Assembly (NCBI RefSeq): GCF_002198655.1
Contig: NZ_MWLN01000202.1
Coordinates: forward strand, 35,498-99,497
Source: Kineosporia sp. A_224
Lineage (GTDB): Bacteria; Actinomycetota; Actinomycetes; Actinomycetales; Kineosporiaceae
Reading direction: 5' to 3'
Length of the DNA stretch: 64,000 nt
Shown piece by piece: positions 36,668 to 45,228 of the stretch; the first letter of the stretch is position 1; each line of letters starts with the position of its first letter. The notes under the pieces are model-generated. The model worked only from the letters and a program-made list of their open reading frames with translations, was not told the DNA's origin and did not search any database. The position numbers and the translations under genes are program-made.

Positions 36668-37788
36668 CGGCTGGCCTCCATGACCGACTCGAGGGCGTCG
36701 AGGAACGTGGTCGTCTCGTCGGGGGTGCCGGCGGTGACCCGCAGGTGGTGCGCGATCCCGACGTCACGGACGAGGACGCCGTACTCCAGCAGCGCCCGCC
36801 AGACCCTCTTCTCGTCGTCCAGCCCGCCGAAGAGCACGAAGTTCGCGTCGCTCGCGACGGGCAGCAGGCCGAACGACGGCAGCGTCGCGACGATCCGGTC
36901 GCGCTGCTCCTTGATCGCCTCGACGGTCGAGAGCAGGACGTCGGCGTGCCACAGCGCGGCGCGGGCGGCCGCCTGGGTGAGCGCGGACAGGTGGTACGGC
37001 AGCCGGACGAGCCGGAACGCGTCGCACACCGCGGGGTCGGCGGCCAGGTAGCCGAGCCGGGCGCCGGCGAGTGCGAAGGCCTTGCTCATCGTCCGGGAGA
37101 CGACGAGGCGCTCGCGGCCGGGCAGCAGGGTCAGGGCGCTCGGCGTCCCGGGCCGGGAGAACTCGACGTACGCCTCGTCGACGACGACGATCCCGCGGCT
37201 GCGCTCGTAGACGGCCTCGACGACGTCCAGGCCGACCGAGGTGCCGGTCGGGTTGTTCGGGGAGCAGAGGAAGACGACGTCCGGGTCGTGCTCCTCGACC
37301 TGCGCCGCGGCGTGCTCGGCGGTGAGGTCGAAGACGCCGGACGGCGCCCCGCGCAGCCCGTCGACCCAGGCCGTGCCGGTGCCGGTCGAGATGATCGGGT
37401 GCATCGAGTAGGACGGCGTGAAGCCGAGCGCCGTCCGGCCGGGGCCGCCGAAGGCCTGGACGACGTGCTGGAGCACCTCGTTGCTGCCGTTGCCCGCCCA
37501 CACCTGCGCGGGCGTCACGTCGTGCCCGAGGTAGATCGCGAGGTCCTCGCGCAGGGCGGTGAACTCGCGGTCCGGGTACCGGTTGAGGTGGACGGCCTCC
37601 TTGCGGACGGCGTCCACGACCGCCGCGACGACCTCGACGGGCACGTCGTAGCTGTTCTCGTTGGTGTTCAGCCGGGTCGGGACGGCGAGCTGCGGGGCGC
37701 CGTAGGGCGTCCTGCCGCGCAGGTCGTCCCGCAGCGGGAGGCGCGCGAGGGTGTCCGCGGCGGAGTCCGCAGAGGTGGTGGGAGGCAC
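36664..37788 (-). CDS. hisC: histidinol-phosphate aminotransferase
   Basis: 374 residues, PLP fold type I. The Schiff-base Lys is in [17 protein letters not shown] near residue 235. The NPTGTSVG loop and the N-terminal [10 protein letters not shown] substrate segment fit HisC. GTG at 37786-37788 has no Shine-Dalgarno sequence but TAGACT 6 nt upstream, so a second, leaderless promoter inside the his cluster is likely. It is followed by hisB with an ATGA overlap. Confidence 0.95.
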   Translation of the reverse strand: MPPTTSADSAADTLARLPLRDDLRGRTPYGAPQLAVPTRLNTNENSYDVPVEVVAAVVDAVRKEAVHLNRYPDREFTALREDLAIYLGHDVTPAQVWAGNGSNEVLQHVVQAFGGPGRTALGFTPSYSMHPIISTGTGTAWVDGLRGAPSGVFDLTAEHAAAQVEEHDPDVVFLCSPNNPTGTSVGLDVVEAVYERSRGIVVVDEAYVEFSRPGTPSALTLLPGRERLVVSRTMSKAFALAGARLGYLAADPAVCDAFRLVRLPYHLSALTQAAARAALWHADVLLSTVEAIKEQRDRIVATLPSFGLLPVASDANFVLFGGLDDEKRVWRALLEYGVLVRDVGIAHHLRVTAGTPDETTTFLDALESVMEASR

Positions 37789-37794
37789 CGGCCG

Positions 37795-37800
37795 AGTCTA
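37795..37800 (-). promoter_or_regulatory. leaderless -10 hexamer of hisC
   Basis: TAGACT on the minus strand, 6 nt before GTG 37788. It would give hisC-hisB-hisH-hisA their own promoter downstream of the three-gene insertion. Confidence 0.45.
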
Positions 37801-37854
37801 CCGAGCGGGGCGCCCGCGCCCGGACGGCGTGTCGGCGGCCCTCGACCGGTGCGC

Positions 37855-38718
37855 TCAGTCCGTGTGGTCCGGCAGGTGCAGGTCGGAGTCGGCGTTCCCG
37901 AACCGGTCGGCGAGGAAGGCGCCGTTCGCGAGGAGCCGCTCACCGTCGTCCTCGAGGACGGCGCGGTGCAGCTCGCGGACACCGATCTCGAGGATGTCGA
38001 GCTGCTCACGGAGGATGTCGAGCGCCGTCCGGCCGCCGAAGCCGGAGTACTCCTGGGCCCACGCCTGCGGCAGCTCGAGGTAGATCCGCAGGGTCGTCGG
38101 CAGGTAGTCGGTCGCGACCCGGTGCACGAGGTGACCGTGCGCGGCACCGGCCGGCAGCCGCTCGTGGGTCTCGCGGAGCTCGGCGCAGATCCGCCGGACG
38201 GCGTCGACGACGTCCGCGGGGACCCGGCCCTCGACGTGCGCGGGCAGGTCGGCGAGGTCCTCGTCGAGGGCGTCGGCGTGCACGGTGAGGGCGTCCGAGG
38301 GTTCGGCGGAGCCGAGGGTCACGAGGACCCGCTGGGCGGCGGCCTCGGCGATCGCGGTCTCCTCCTCGCGGGCGGCGAGGAACGCGTCGAGCCGGGCGAG
38401 CCAGGCGCTGAGCCGCAGCCGCCGGCGGGCCACGACGACCCCGCCGACCCGTGTCGCGCTCGTGCACGCGAAGCCGCGCGGGCCGGCGTCGAGGACGAGG
38501 AGGCGGCCCGCGCCGGTGTCGACGACCACCGCGGTCACCGGGCCGGGCCGGCCGGCGAGCCGGTCGCCGACGCCCGGGTCGCGCTCGACCCGGACGACGG
38601 CCGGCGGCAGCCGGGTCTCGAGCTCCTCGACGAGCCGCAGCACGGTCGCGGCGAGGTCGGCCTCGTCGTCCGGCGCGGCGGTCGCCGCCTGCGGCGCACC
38701 GCTGTCGTCGACGGTCAC
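37855..38718 (-). CDS. hypothetical protein of the YbjQ block
   Basis: 287 residues, no signal peptide or membrane helix. The first half is acidic with beta-rich segments (VTAVVVDTGAGRLLVLDAG). The second half is helical: DYLPTTLRIYLELP, then ALDILREQLDILEIGVRELHR, then a C-terminus NADSDLHLPDHTD. The helical part loosely recalls XpaC-type (5-bromo-4-chloroindolyl phosphate hydrolysis) proteins, but I would not assign a function. GTG at 38716-38718 overlaps the preceding stop as GTGA, so it is coupled to the two YbjQ-like genes. It is the last of three genes lying between hisD and hisC. Confidence 0.7.
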   Translation of the reverse strand: MTVDDSGAPQAATAAPDDEADLAATVLRLVEELETRLPPAVVRVERDPGVGDRLAGRPGPVTAVVVDTGAGRLLVLDAGPRGFACTSATRVGGVVVARRRLRLSAWLARLDAFLAAREEETAIAEAAAQRVLVTLGSAEPSDALTVHADALDEDLADLPAHVEGRVPADVVDAVRRICAELRETHERLPAGAAHGHLVHRVATDYLPTTLRIYLELPQAWAQEYSGFGGRTALDILREQLDILEIGVRELHRAVLEDDGERLLANGAFLADRFGNADSDLHLPDHTD

Positions 38719-39497
38719 GGGCGGCCTCCGAGCAGCGGCAGGACGATCTCGGGATCCCCCGGCGGGGTGTGGTCGGTGAGCCGGCGGACCGCCGTCCCCC
38801 AGGCGACGACCCGGACGTCCTGCGCGCCGGGCGGCGGCGGGACGCCGTCGAACCGCAGCGCCACGACGCCGTCCGCGTCGAGGGCGGCGGCCTCGGCGCG
38901 CACCCGGGCGAGGGCGCGGTCGCGGGCGTCGTAGAGCGCCTGCGTCGCCGTCGCGTGCTCGCCGTCCGCCGTGAGGTCGCCCGGGTCCGCGACCGGGCCG
39001 GTCGAGGCACCGAAGGCGATGCCGAGCGGCCGGTAGCCCGTCTTCGCGAGGAGCCAGACGTCCCGGCCGGACAGCGTGGTCGTGAACGGCGCGGTGCTGT
39101 CGGTCCGCCAGCTGCCGTCGAAGTCGTCGGCCGTGCGGACGGCCGTGCCGTGCGCGGTCACCGCGACCCGGGTGCCGCGCTCGACCGTGGCCACCGTGAG
39201 CTCGATGCCGAGGACGCCGTCCGCCCCGAGGTCCTCGGCCTGGGCGAGCAGCCGCGCCATGCCCAGCGCCCACGCCGACTCCAGGGCCGTCGTCCGCACG
39301 ACGTCCTCGCCGGGCGGGCCGGCGTCGTCCGCCGCCTGCTGCGCGGCGGTGAGAGCGGCCGGCTCGACGCGGTCGGCCGCGTGCAGGCTGTGCCCGAGGA
39401 CGACGCCCACCGGTCGCAGCCCGAGCAGCCCGGCGAGCAGCAGGTCGTCGACGCCGAGCGCCGCGACGAACGCGGCGCTCTTCGGGGCGCGGCTCAC
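38715..39497 (-). CDS. protein with two YbjQ/DUF74-like heavy-metal-binding domains
   Basis: 260 residues. Two segments match the YbjQ pattern, in which a helix leads into a G-A-D-x-V-x-G-x-x strand and ends in a V-x-A-x-G-T-A-V strand. The first is LGADGVLGIELTVAT then VTAHGTAVR (about 105-140), and the second is LDADGVVALRFDG then VVAWGTAVR (about 205-245). YbjQ-like proteins form pentamers and are named after a putative metal site; their role is unknown. No Cys-rich or His-rich site is obvious. GTG at 39495-39497 overlaps the gene upstream as GTGA. Confidence 0.75.
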   Translation of the reverse strand: MSRAPKSAAFVAALGVDDLLLAGLLGLRPVGVVLGHSLHAADRVEPAALTAAQQAADDAGPPGEDVVRTTALESAWALGMARLLAQAEDLGADGVLGIELTVATVERGTRVAVTAHGTAVRTADDFDGSWRTDSTAPFTTTLSGRDVWLLAKTGYRPLGIAFGASTGPVADPGDLTADGEHATATQALYDARDRALARVRAEAAALDADGVVALRFDGVPPPPGAQDVRVVAWGTAVRRLTDHTPPGDPEIVLPLLGGRP

Positions 39498-40249
39498 CAG
39501 GCCCCCGCCCCGGCGGCGACCGGGACGACGAACCGCCCGAGCCCGCGTGCGACGTCCTTCGCGGCCGGCGACCGGTCGACCGCACCGGCGAGCACGGTCG
39601 CCGTCGCGAGCAGGACGACGGCCGCGTCGTGCCGGCCGTCGGCGCCGCTGCACGGCTCGAGCCCGGAGCGGACCTCGACCTCGCCGACGAGGACCGTGCT
39701 CGGGCCGCGCCGCCGCCCGGCCGCCCACCAGACCTCCGCGGCGAGGTCGTGGACGGCACCGACGAGACGGCCGAGCGACGGCTCCTCGCCGGGCTCCGGG
39801 AACGCGGGCTCCGGCCAGGCGTCCGTGGGGTCGTGGAGCGCCGCGCGGCAGGCGCTGAGGACGACGCGGCGCGGCGCCAGCCCGGCCTCCACCGCGAGGT
39901 CGGCGGCGTCGAGGGACAGGTGCGTCGTGAACACCTCGTCGGTGAGGCCGGTCACCGGGACGCGCCGGCGCCGGACCGTGACCCCGGTGCCGACGACGTG
40001 GTCGCCGTCCGGCTCGAAGGTCACGCCGACGACGCCGTCGGCGCCGAACGCTTTCCCGGTGCGCCGCAGGTCGCGGAGCGCGCGGCGGCGGGCGACCGCG
40101 ATGGCCGCCCAGGCCGGCGGCGTCTCGTCGAGGTCGCGGTCGACCTCGGTGAGCACCATCCGGGGCCGCCGGCCGAGCCGCGCGGGCCGGCCGTCGTCCG
40201 CGGGGCAGCGGGCGGGCACCCCGGCAGGGACGGCGACCCGGGCGGTCAC
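39494..40249 (-). CDS. YbjQ-like domain protein next to hisD
   Basis: 251 residues, soluble. One YbjQ-like unit is visible at about 55-90: FGADGVVGVTFEP followed by VVGTGVTVR. The second half (SACRAALHDPTDAWPEP, ending VVLLATATVLAGAVDRS) is less clear but fits a second, degraded copy. It starts with GTG at 40247-40249, 23 bp after the hisD stop, without a strong Shine-Dalgarno sequence. The start could also be the internal ATG near residue 31. It overlaps the next gene as GTGA, so all three genes of the block should be made together with HisD. Confidence 0.65.
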   Translation of the reverse strand: MTARVAVPAGVPARCPADDGRPARLGRRPRMVLTEVDRDLDETPPAWAAIAVARRRALRDLRRTGKAFGADGVVGVTFEPDGDHVVGTGVTVRRRRVPVTGLTDEVFTTHLSLDAADLAVEAGLAPRRVVLSACRAALHDPTDAWPEPAFPEPGEEPSLGRLVGAVHDLAAEVWWAAGRRRGPSTVLVGEVEVRSGLEPCSGADGRHDAAVVLLATATVLAGAVDRSPAAKDVARGLGRFVVPVAAGAGAW

Positions 40250-40272
40250 GGACCGCTCGGCGTCGAGGCCGG

Positions 40273-41646
40273 TCAGCCGATGCCGTCCGGGAAGCGGGCC
40301 TCGACGGCCTGGCCGTGCGCGGGCAGGTCCTCGGCGTTCGCCAGGGTCACGACGTGGTGCGCGACGTCGCGCAGCGCGCCCTCGTCGTACGAGACGACGT
40401 GGATCCCGCGCAGGAACGACTGCACCGACAGGCCGCTGGAGTGGCACGAGCAGCCGCCGGTCGGCAGCACGTGGTTCGACCCGGCGCAGTAGTCGCCGAG
40501 GCTCACCGGGGCGTAGGCGCCGACGAAGATCGCGCCGGCGTTCTTCACCCGCGCCGCGACCGAGCCGGCGTCCCGGGTGTGCACCTCGAGGTGCTCGGCG
40601 GCGTACGCGTCGACGACCTCGAGGCCGGCGTCGACGTCGTCGACGAGGACGATGCCGGACTGCGGGCCGGACAGCGCCGTCGTGACCCGCTCGCTGTGCT
40701 TGGTACGGGCGACCTGCTCCTCGAGCTCGGCCTCGACGGCGGCCGCGAGCGCCTCGGAGTCGGTGACGAGGACGGCTGCGGCCATCGGGTCGTGCTCGGC
40801 CTGGCTGATGAGGTCGGCGGCGACGTGCCGGGCGTCGGCCGTGTCGTCGGCGAGGATCGCGATCTCCGTCGGGCCGGCCTCCGCGTCGATCCCGATGAGG
40901 CCCTTGAGCAGCCGCTTGGCCGCCGTGACGTAGATGTTGCCCGGCCCGGTGACGAGGTCGACGGGCTCGCAGAGCAGCGCGGGCACGCCGTCGGCCGGGT
41001 CGGCGTCCGGGTCGGCGTCCGGGTCGGCGAGGCCGTAGGCGAACATCGCCACCGCCTGTGCACCGCCGACCGCCCAGACCTCCTCGACGCCGAGCAGCGC
41101 GCACGCCGCGAGGATCGTCGGGTGCGGCAGCCCCTCGAAGGCGGTCGGGTTGTCCCGCTGCGGCGGGCTCGCGACGGCGAGCGACTCGACGCCGGCCTCC
41201 TGGGCGGGCACGACGTTCATGACGACGCTGCTCGGGTAGACGGCACGCCCGCCGGGCACGTAGAGCCCGACCCGGCCGACGGGGACCCAGCGCTCGGTGA
41301 CGACGCCGCCCGGCACGACCTGGGTCGCGTGGTCCTCGCGGCGCTGCTCGCGGTGCACGCGGCGGGCCCGCAGGATCGACTCCTCGAGCGCCGCCCGGAC
41401 GGCGGGGTCGAGCGTGTCGAGCGCCCGCGCGAGGGCCTCGGCGGGGACGCGCAGTTGCGCCGGCCGGACGCCGTCGAACTTCTCGCACAGGTCGAGCACC
41501 CCGGCGACGCCCCGGTCCCGGACTTCGGCGACGATCGGCCGGACGGTGTCGAGGGCGTGCTCGACGTCGACGTCCGCCCGCGGGACGACGCCCCGCAGGG
41601 CCCGGGCACGCAGGGTCTGACCGCGCAGGTCGAGTCGGCGTATCAC
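40273..41646 (-). CDS. hisD: histidinol dehydrogenase
   Basis: 457 residues. This zinc enzyme performs the last two NAD-dependent steps of histidine synthesis. The signature is present: [14 protein letters not shown] near residue 232, [15 protein letters not shown], and the zinc/catalytic stretch [14 protein letters not shown] near residue 410. A low-complexity insertion [10 protein letters not shown] before the nucleotide-binding part (encoded at 41002-41030) is not typical of the family. GTG at 41644-41646 has TAGAAT 7 nt upstream and no Shine-Dalgarno sequence. It is the first gene of the his run. Confidence 0.96.
   Translation of the reverse strand: MIRRLDLRGQTLRARALRGVVPRADVDVEHALDTVRPIVAEVRDRGVAGVLDLCEKFDGVRPAQLRVPAEALARALDTLDPAVRAALEESILRARRVHREQRREDHATQVVPGGVVTERWVPVGRVGLYVPGGRAVYPSSVVMNVVPAQEAGVESLAVASPPQRDNPTAFEGLPHPTILAACALLGVEEVWAVGGAQAVAMFAYGLADPDADPDADPADGVPALLCEPVDLVTGPGNIYVTAAKRLLKGLIGIDAEAGPTEIAILADDTADARHVAADLISQAEHDPMAAAVLVTDSEALAAAVEAELEEQVARTKHSERVTTALSGPQSGIVLVDDVDAGLEVVDAYAAEHLEVHTRDAGSVAARVKNAGAIFVGAYAPVSLGDYCAGSNHVLPTGGCSCHSSGLSVQSFLRGIHVVSYDEGALRDVAHHVVTLANAEDLPAHGQAVEARFPDGIG
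41002..41030. repeat. 12-bp in-frame tandem repeat in hisD
   Basis: The unit GGCGTCCGGGTC occurs twice and starts a third time. It encodes Asp-Pro-Asp-Ala units. Confidence 0.8.
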
Positions 41647-41653
41647 GTGCTCG

Positions 41654-41682
41654 ATTCTAGGTGCGCGCCTGCGCGCAGGCGC
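41654..41682 (-). promoter_or_regulatory. hisD promoter with 18-bp palindrome
   Basis: The -10 box TAGAAT (41654-41659) is 7 nt before the GTG. Immediately upstream lies a perfect 18-bp palindrome GCGCCTGCGCGCAGGCGC (41665-41682) where the spacer and -35 region would be. It is a candidate operator for control of the his genes; the regulator is unknown. Confidence 0.5.
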
Positions 41683-41704
41683 CCCGCGTCCCGGGCGGCG
41701 GCCC

Positions 41705-41710
41705 TAGCCT
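41705..41710 (+). promoter_or_regulatory. leaderless -10 hexamer of membrane protein 1
   Basis: TAGCCT on the plus strand, 6 nt before ATG 41717, with no Shine-Dalgarno sequence. The region is divergent from hisD, 70 bp between the two starts. Confidence 0.4.
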
Positions 41711-41716
41711 TGATCC

Positions 41717-42595
41717 ATGTCACAGCCAGCGGCCGCAGGTGCCGCGCCGGGGCGGTCCTGGCGGCCGCGCCGACGGACCCCGGCGGCGCTGCCCGTGCCG
41801 ACCGCGACCGAGCTCGCGGCGGTCAGGGCCCGAGTGGACGCCCTGGAGTCCCGTGCGACACACCGCACGAAGGCCAGGACCGTCCTCGTCCGAGTTGTCG
41901 GCGCCGTCGTGGTCGCCGTCGTGGTCGCCCTCCTCACCGGCGACCTCCTCTCCGGCGGCAGGCCGGGGACGTCGTCCACCTGGGCGCTCACCCTCGGGCT
42001 CGGCACCCGGACGGGCTTCTCCGTTGCAGGTCTCGTGCGGCAGCGGCGCCTCGACGCCGCGGTCCGGGCCCGGCTCGCGGTCGACGGGCCGGCGAGGACC
42101 GTCGGGCGCCGACCTGCGCTTCCCCTGGGGCCGGTCGGCGGCACCGTGGCGGTCTGCGGTCTCCTCGGCTCGGTCGGGCTGGTGCTCGGCGTCGTGGCCG
42201 CGCTGCCGTCCGTGCTGCGCGAGGCCGGCGTCGCGGCCGTGCTCCCGGTGCTCTCCCTGCTCGGCGTGCTCGTCCTGGCGGCGGCCGCCGGGATCCACGT
42301 GCTGCGGTCGGCCCCCGTCGGCGCCGGCCCAGTCCTCGAGGCCGTGGACGGGTCGGTCCGCAAGCACAGGCTCCTGGAGGTGCTCGAACCGATCCCGATG
42401 TTCGCGTTCATCGCCACGGTGCAGCTCGGCCTGCACCCGACCCGGTACGAGGGCGCACTCGGCCTCTGCGCGCTCGCAGCCGTCCTCGCGACCCTCGGCG
42501 CGTCCGCGGGCAGGATGCACGAGCCACTGTTCAAGGACTACCGCCTCGTCACCGCGCGTGAACCGGAGGCCTGGCTCGCGGGCGAACCCGCCTGA
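41717..42595 (+). CDS. integral membrane protein 1 of a three-paralogue set
   Basis: 292 residues with about six membrane helices (first LVRVVGAVVVAVVVALL near residue 58). No known family. The N-terminal TELAAVRARVDALES and the C-terminal YRLVTAREPEAWLAGEP match positions in the third protein of the set (DLAVIRARVDGRG and WRLHHATPPQAWLAGAP), showing paralogy. A middle loop of QRRLDAAVRARL type is also shared. No enzyme motif is seen. It is divergently transcribed from hisD and 154 bp upstream of protein 2. Confidence 0.75.
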   Translation: MSQPAAAGAAPGRSWRPRRRTPAALPVPTATELAAVRARVDALESRATHRTKARTVLVRVVGAVVVAVVVALLTGDLLSGGRPGTSSTWALTLGLGTRTGFSVAGLVRQRRLDAAVRARLAVDGPARTVGRRPALPLGPVGGTVAVCGLLGSVGLVLGVVAALPSVLREAGVAAVLPVLSLLGVLVLAAAAGIHVLRSAPVGAGPVLEAVDGSVRKHRLLEVLEPIPMFAFIATVQLGLHPTRYEGALGLCALAAVLATLGASAGRMHEPLFKDYRLVTAREPEAWLAGEPA

Positions 42596-42749
42596 CCCGT
42601 CACGCTCCGCAGCCGCAGGGCTGGGCTGCCGCCCCCCTTCGGCCCTACGGTGATCGCATGCTGCCGTGTCGGAGGACGACGACCCCGTCCCCCACCACTC
42701 CCGCTGCGCCCGGTGCGCGGGCGGTCCGTCGTCGCGCCGGAGCGCGCCG

Positions 42750-43655
42750 GTGAGCGGCGGCCCGGCACCGCTGCCTCTCCAGGCCCCGCTCGACGTCGAG
42801 GTCACGCGGGCCCGGGTCGAGGGCCGCGCCGTCCTCGCCCGCCGCGCCGACGACGGGGGCCCGTCGTCGTCCGGGCTGCTCATCGGCCCCGTCGGCCTCG
42901 CCGCGGCCGTCGGCGTGACCGCCTGGCTCGGGGCGCACCCGTCCGGTGCGGCCCCGGCCGGTGTCGCCGCCACCGTCGGATGTCTCGTGTGCGCCCGGGC
43001 CTGGGTCCGGGCCGAACGCCGGACGGCGCGGGTCGACGTCCTGGTCCGCAACCGGTTCGTGCCCGCCGCGGACGTCCCGGCCACGGCGACGGACGCGCCG
43101 GCCACGGCCGCGCAGCCGATGACCGTGACGCCGCCCGCGCGGCGGTTCGAGGCGCTGCGCCGGCTCCCCGGCCGGTCGGCGGTGCAGACCCTGGTCGACC
43201 GGCTCGGCCGCGGCACGACGCTGCTCGCCGCCGTCGTCGCCGGCGCCTTCGTCCTCGTCACGGTCTCGGCCGTCGCCGTCCTCGTCGAACGCCCGGGGGT
43301 GCTCATGGCACTCGGCCCCGTCGGGCCGCTCGCGCTGCTCGCGACGCACGTCCGGCTGCTCGCCGTGCGGGCGACGACGCCCGTCGTCGGCACCGGCCTG
43401 CTCGCCCGCTGGGCGGACGCCGCCCTGCTGCGCCGCGACCTGCGGCTGCGGCTCACCGGCACGGCGGCCGCCCCGGTGCTCTACCTCCTCGCTTGGCACG
43501 GCCTGCCCGGCTGGTGGTTCACCCTCGCGGTCGTCGCCGCCGGTCTGCTGCTCGCCGTCCAGGTCGCCCTGCTCGTCGGGCTCAACGGGGACGGCGACCT
43601 GCTCCCCCGGGCGGCGCCGGCGGCGCCGCAGCCGCTGGCGCCGGCCGCGTCGTGA
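42750..43655 (+). CDS. integral membrane protein 2 of a three-paralogue set
   Basis: 301 residues from GTG 42750, chosen because GGAG lies 9 nt upstream and the N-terminus then aligns with protein 3 (PLDVEVTRARVEGRAV against ALDLAVIRARVDGRGW). A longer frame starts at GTG 42666 but adds an unconserved, Cys/Arg-rich head. About six membrane helices, in pairs, are separated by a basic loop with an Ala/Thr-rich stretch near residue 115. The C-terminal W-L-A-G motif of its relatives is absent. The stop overlaps the start of protein 3 (GTGA). Confidence 0.7.
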   Translation: MSGGPAPLPLQAPLDVEVTRARVEGRAVLARRADDGGPSSSGLLIGPVGLAAAVGVTAWLGAHPSGAAPAGVAATVGCLVCARAWVRAERRTARVDVLVRNRFVPAADVPATATDAPATAAQPMTVTPPARRFEALRRLPGRSAVQTLVDRLGRGTTLLAAVVAGAFVLVTVSAVAVLVERPGVLMALGPVGPLALLATHVRLLAVRATTPVVGTGLLARWADAALLRRDLRLRLTGTAAAPVLYLLAWHGLPGWWFTLAVVAAGLLLAVQVALLVGLNGDGDLLPRAAPAAPQPLAPAAS

Positions 43656-44494
43656 CCGCGCCGGTGCTGCCGCCACCGACGGCGCTCGACCTCGCTGTGA
43701 TCCGGGCGCGGGTGGACGGCCGCGGCTGGCTCGGGTACCCGGGCGCCGTGCGCTGGGACCGGCTCGCCGGTCTGGTCACCGTGGTCGTCGCCATCATGCT
43801 CGTCTCGTTCGGCGTCGACATCTTCTCGGACACGGGCGACGACACGGCTCCTGCCGTGCTCGGCGCGGCGGTCCTGGCACTGGTGAACGTCTGCGTCGGT
43901 GGCATGGCGCTGCTGACGTCTCGCCGCATCGACGACGCCGTCCGCGCCAGGCTCACACCGGTCACCGGCGGCGACGCCGGACGACGACGCCCTGGGCCGG
44001 CGGTGTGGTGCATCGCCGCTGTCCCGGCGGCGGCTACCGGCGTGTCGGCCGCGGTCGCCGTCGACCTGCTCGTGCGCAGACCGGGGTGGGTCTCCGCTGT
44101 CGCTCTGCTGGTGCCGCTCCTGCTCGGAGGCCTGGTCGTCGTCGCGGTCCGGGAGGTGATCGGAACACCGGCGATCGGGGACGGGGCCGTGCTGCGCGCC
44201 GTCGACGCGGCCCTCGCGCGGCAGGACCTGGGGACGCCCCTCATGACCGTCCTGCCGATCGCCACCGCCCGGTGGCTGGTGCACGGTGAGCGCTGGACCG
44301 GTGCACCGTCCTGGTTCTGGGCGGACATCGTCCTGACGGTGCTGTTCGTGCTGGGACTCGGCGTCAACGGGTGGGTCACCTCGTCGGCGAGACCGCTGGT
44401 GCAGGATTGGCGGCTTCACCACGCGACCCCGCCGCAGGCCTGGCTCGCCGGCGCCCCGCCGTCCCCCGACGTGCTGCGAGAATCGCCGCTGTGA
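43652..44494 (+). CDS. integral membrane protein 3 of a three-paralogue set
   Basis: 280 residues, about six membrane helices, paralogous to the two genes before it. The middle loop SRRIDDAVRARL and the tail WRLHHATPPQAWLAG are the best shared blocks. GTG at 43652-43654 overlaps the preceding stop, and its own stop overlaps the GntR gene, both as GTGA. This places it between an unknown membrane protein and a regulator in one tightly coupled operon. Function unknown; no ATPase for an ABC transporter is present. Confidence 0.72.
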   Translation: MTAPVLPPPTALDLAVIRARVDGRGWLGYPGAVRWDRLAGLVTVVVAIMLVSFGVDIFSDTGDDTAPAVLGAAVLALVNVCVGGMALLTSRRIDDAVRARLTPVTGGDAGRRRPGPAVWCIAAVPAAATGVSAAVAVDLLVRRPGWVSAVALLVPLLLGGLVVVAVREVIGTPAIGDGAVLRAVDAALARQDLGTPLMTVLPIATARWLVHGERWTGAPSWFWADIVLTVLFVLGLGVNGWVTSSARPLVQDWRLHHATPPQAWLAGAPPSPDVLRESPL

Positions 44495-44862
44495 TCGTCG
44501 AGGTCGACCCGTCGAGCAGCGTCCCGCCCTACGAGCAGGTCCGGGCCGGGATCGCCGGCCGGATCGACGACGGCTCGCTGCCGGTCGGCACCCGGCTGCC
44601 GCCGGTCCGCACCCTCGCGACCGACCTCGGGCTCGCCGCGAACACCGTCGCCCGGGCCTACCGCGAGCTCGAGGAGGCCGGCCTCGTCGAGACCGCGGGG
44701 CGGCGCGGCACCCTCGTCGCCGCGTCGGGCGACGCGGTGCGGCGCCGGGCCGCGGCGGCCGCCGCTGCGTACGCCGAGGCGGTCTCTGCGCTGGGGATCG
44801 GTGACGGCGAGGCCGTCGCGCTCGTGCAGGCCGCCGTCGACGCACGGCGCGCGGCCCGCTGA
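44491..44862 (+). CDS. GntR-family regulator (YtrA/YhcF type)
   Basis: 123 residues. The winged helix at 10-75 has the GntR layout: PYEQVRAGIAGRIDDGSLPVG, then LPPVRTLATDLGLAANTVARAYRELEEAGLVET. After it only about 45 residues remain, forming a short helical dimerisation tail. That is the YtrA-type architecture, which has no ligand-binding domain. Members usually control a membrane-protein or ABC operon in which they lie. GTG overlaps the stop of membrane protein 3 as GTGA, so it probably autoregulates the set. It is convergent with the gene after it. Confidence 0.9.
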   Translation: MIVEVDPSSSVPPYEQVRAGIAGRIDDGSLPVGTRLPPVRTLATDLGLAANTVARAYRELEEAGLVETAGRRGTLVAASGDAVRRRAAAAAAAYAEAVSALGIGDGEAVALVQAAVDARRAAR

Positions 44863-44881
44863 ACGGCGGCTCCTCCGCCCG

Positions 44882-45169
44882 TCAGGTCCAGTCGACGTCG
44901 GAGGTGCCGTCGTCCTGGAGCACGCCGTCCGAGACGTCGCCGACGGCGCCGAACGATGCGAGCTGGTCGGAGAGGACGTCGTCGCTGCCGAACACCTCGA
45001 CGGCCTCGACGTCCTCCGGCGGCTCACCCTCCCGCCCGGGGACCTCGGACGCTGCGTCGCCGCCCGCCCGGTCCGTGCCGACCCACGCGTCCCACAACCG
45101 CTCGAGCACGCCGTCCGGCTCCTCGGTCCCTGCCGACCCCTGCGGGCCTGTCGTCCCCATGACGGTCAT
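44882..45169 (-). CDS. small acidic hypothetical protein
   Basis: 95 residues, rich in Asp, Glu, Gly and Val, with no Cys and no membrane helix. A short helix ERLWDAWVG lies near residue 25. No family recognised. The ATG at 45167-45169 has no clear ribosome site; an alternative ATG lies three codons later. It is convergent with the GntR gene and divergent from the LON-domain gene. Coding is supported by an open frame with a plausible soluble composition, but it remains uncertain. Confidence 0.5.
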   Translation of the reverse strand: MTVMGTTGPQGSAGTEEPDGVLERLWDAWVGTDRAGGDAASEVPGREGEPPEDVEAVEVFGSDDVLSDQLASFGAVGDVSDGVLQDDGTSDVDWT

Positions 45170-45215
45170 GGTCGTGGACGACGGCCCACAGGTCGAGGCG
45201 CGCGGCCGATCCCAC

Positions 45216-45221
45216 TAGCCT
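45216..45221 (+). promoter_or_regulatory. leaderless -10 hexamer of the LON-domain gene
   Basis: TAGCCT, 7 nt before ATG 45229, with no Shine-Dalgarno sequence. Confidence 0.4.
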
Positions 45222-45228
45222 CCTGGCT

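Noticed and set aside
42666..42749. Longer start for membrane protein 2
   Set aside because: The extra part does not align with the paralogues and has no ribosome site; GTG 42750 has both.
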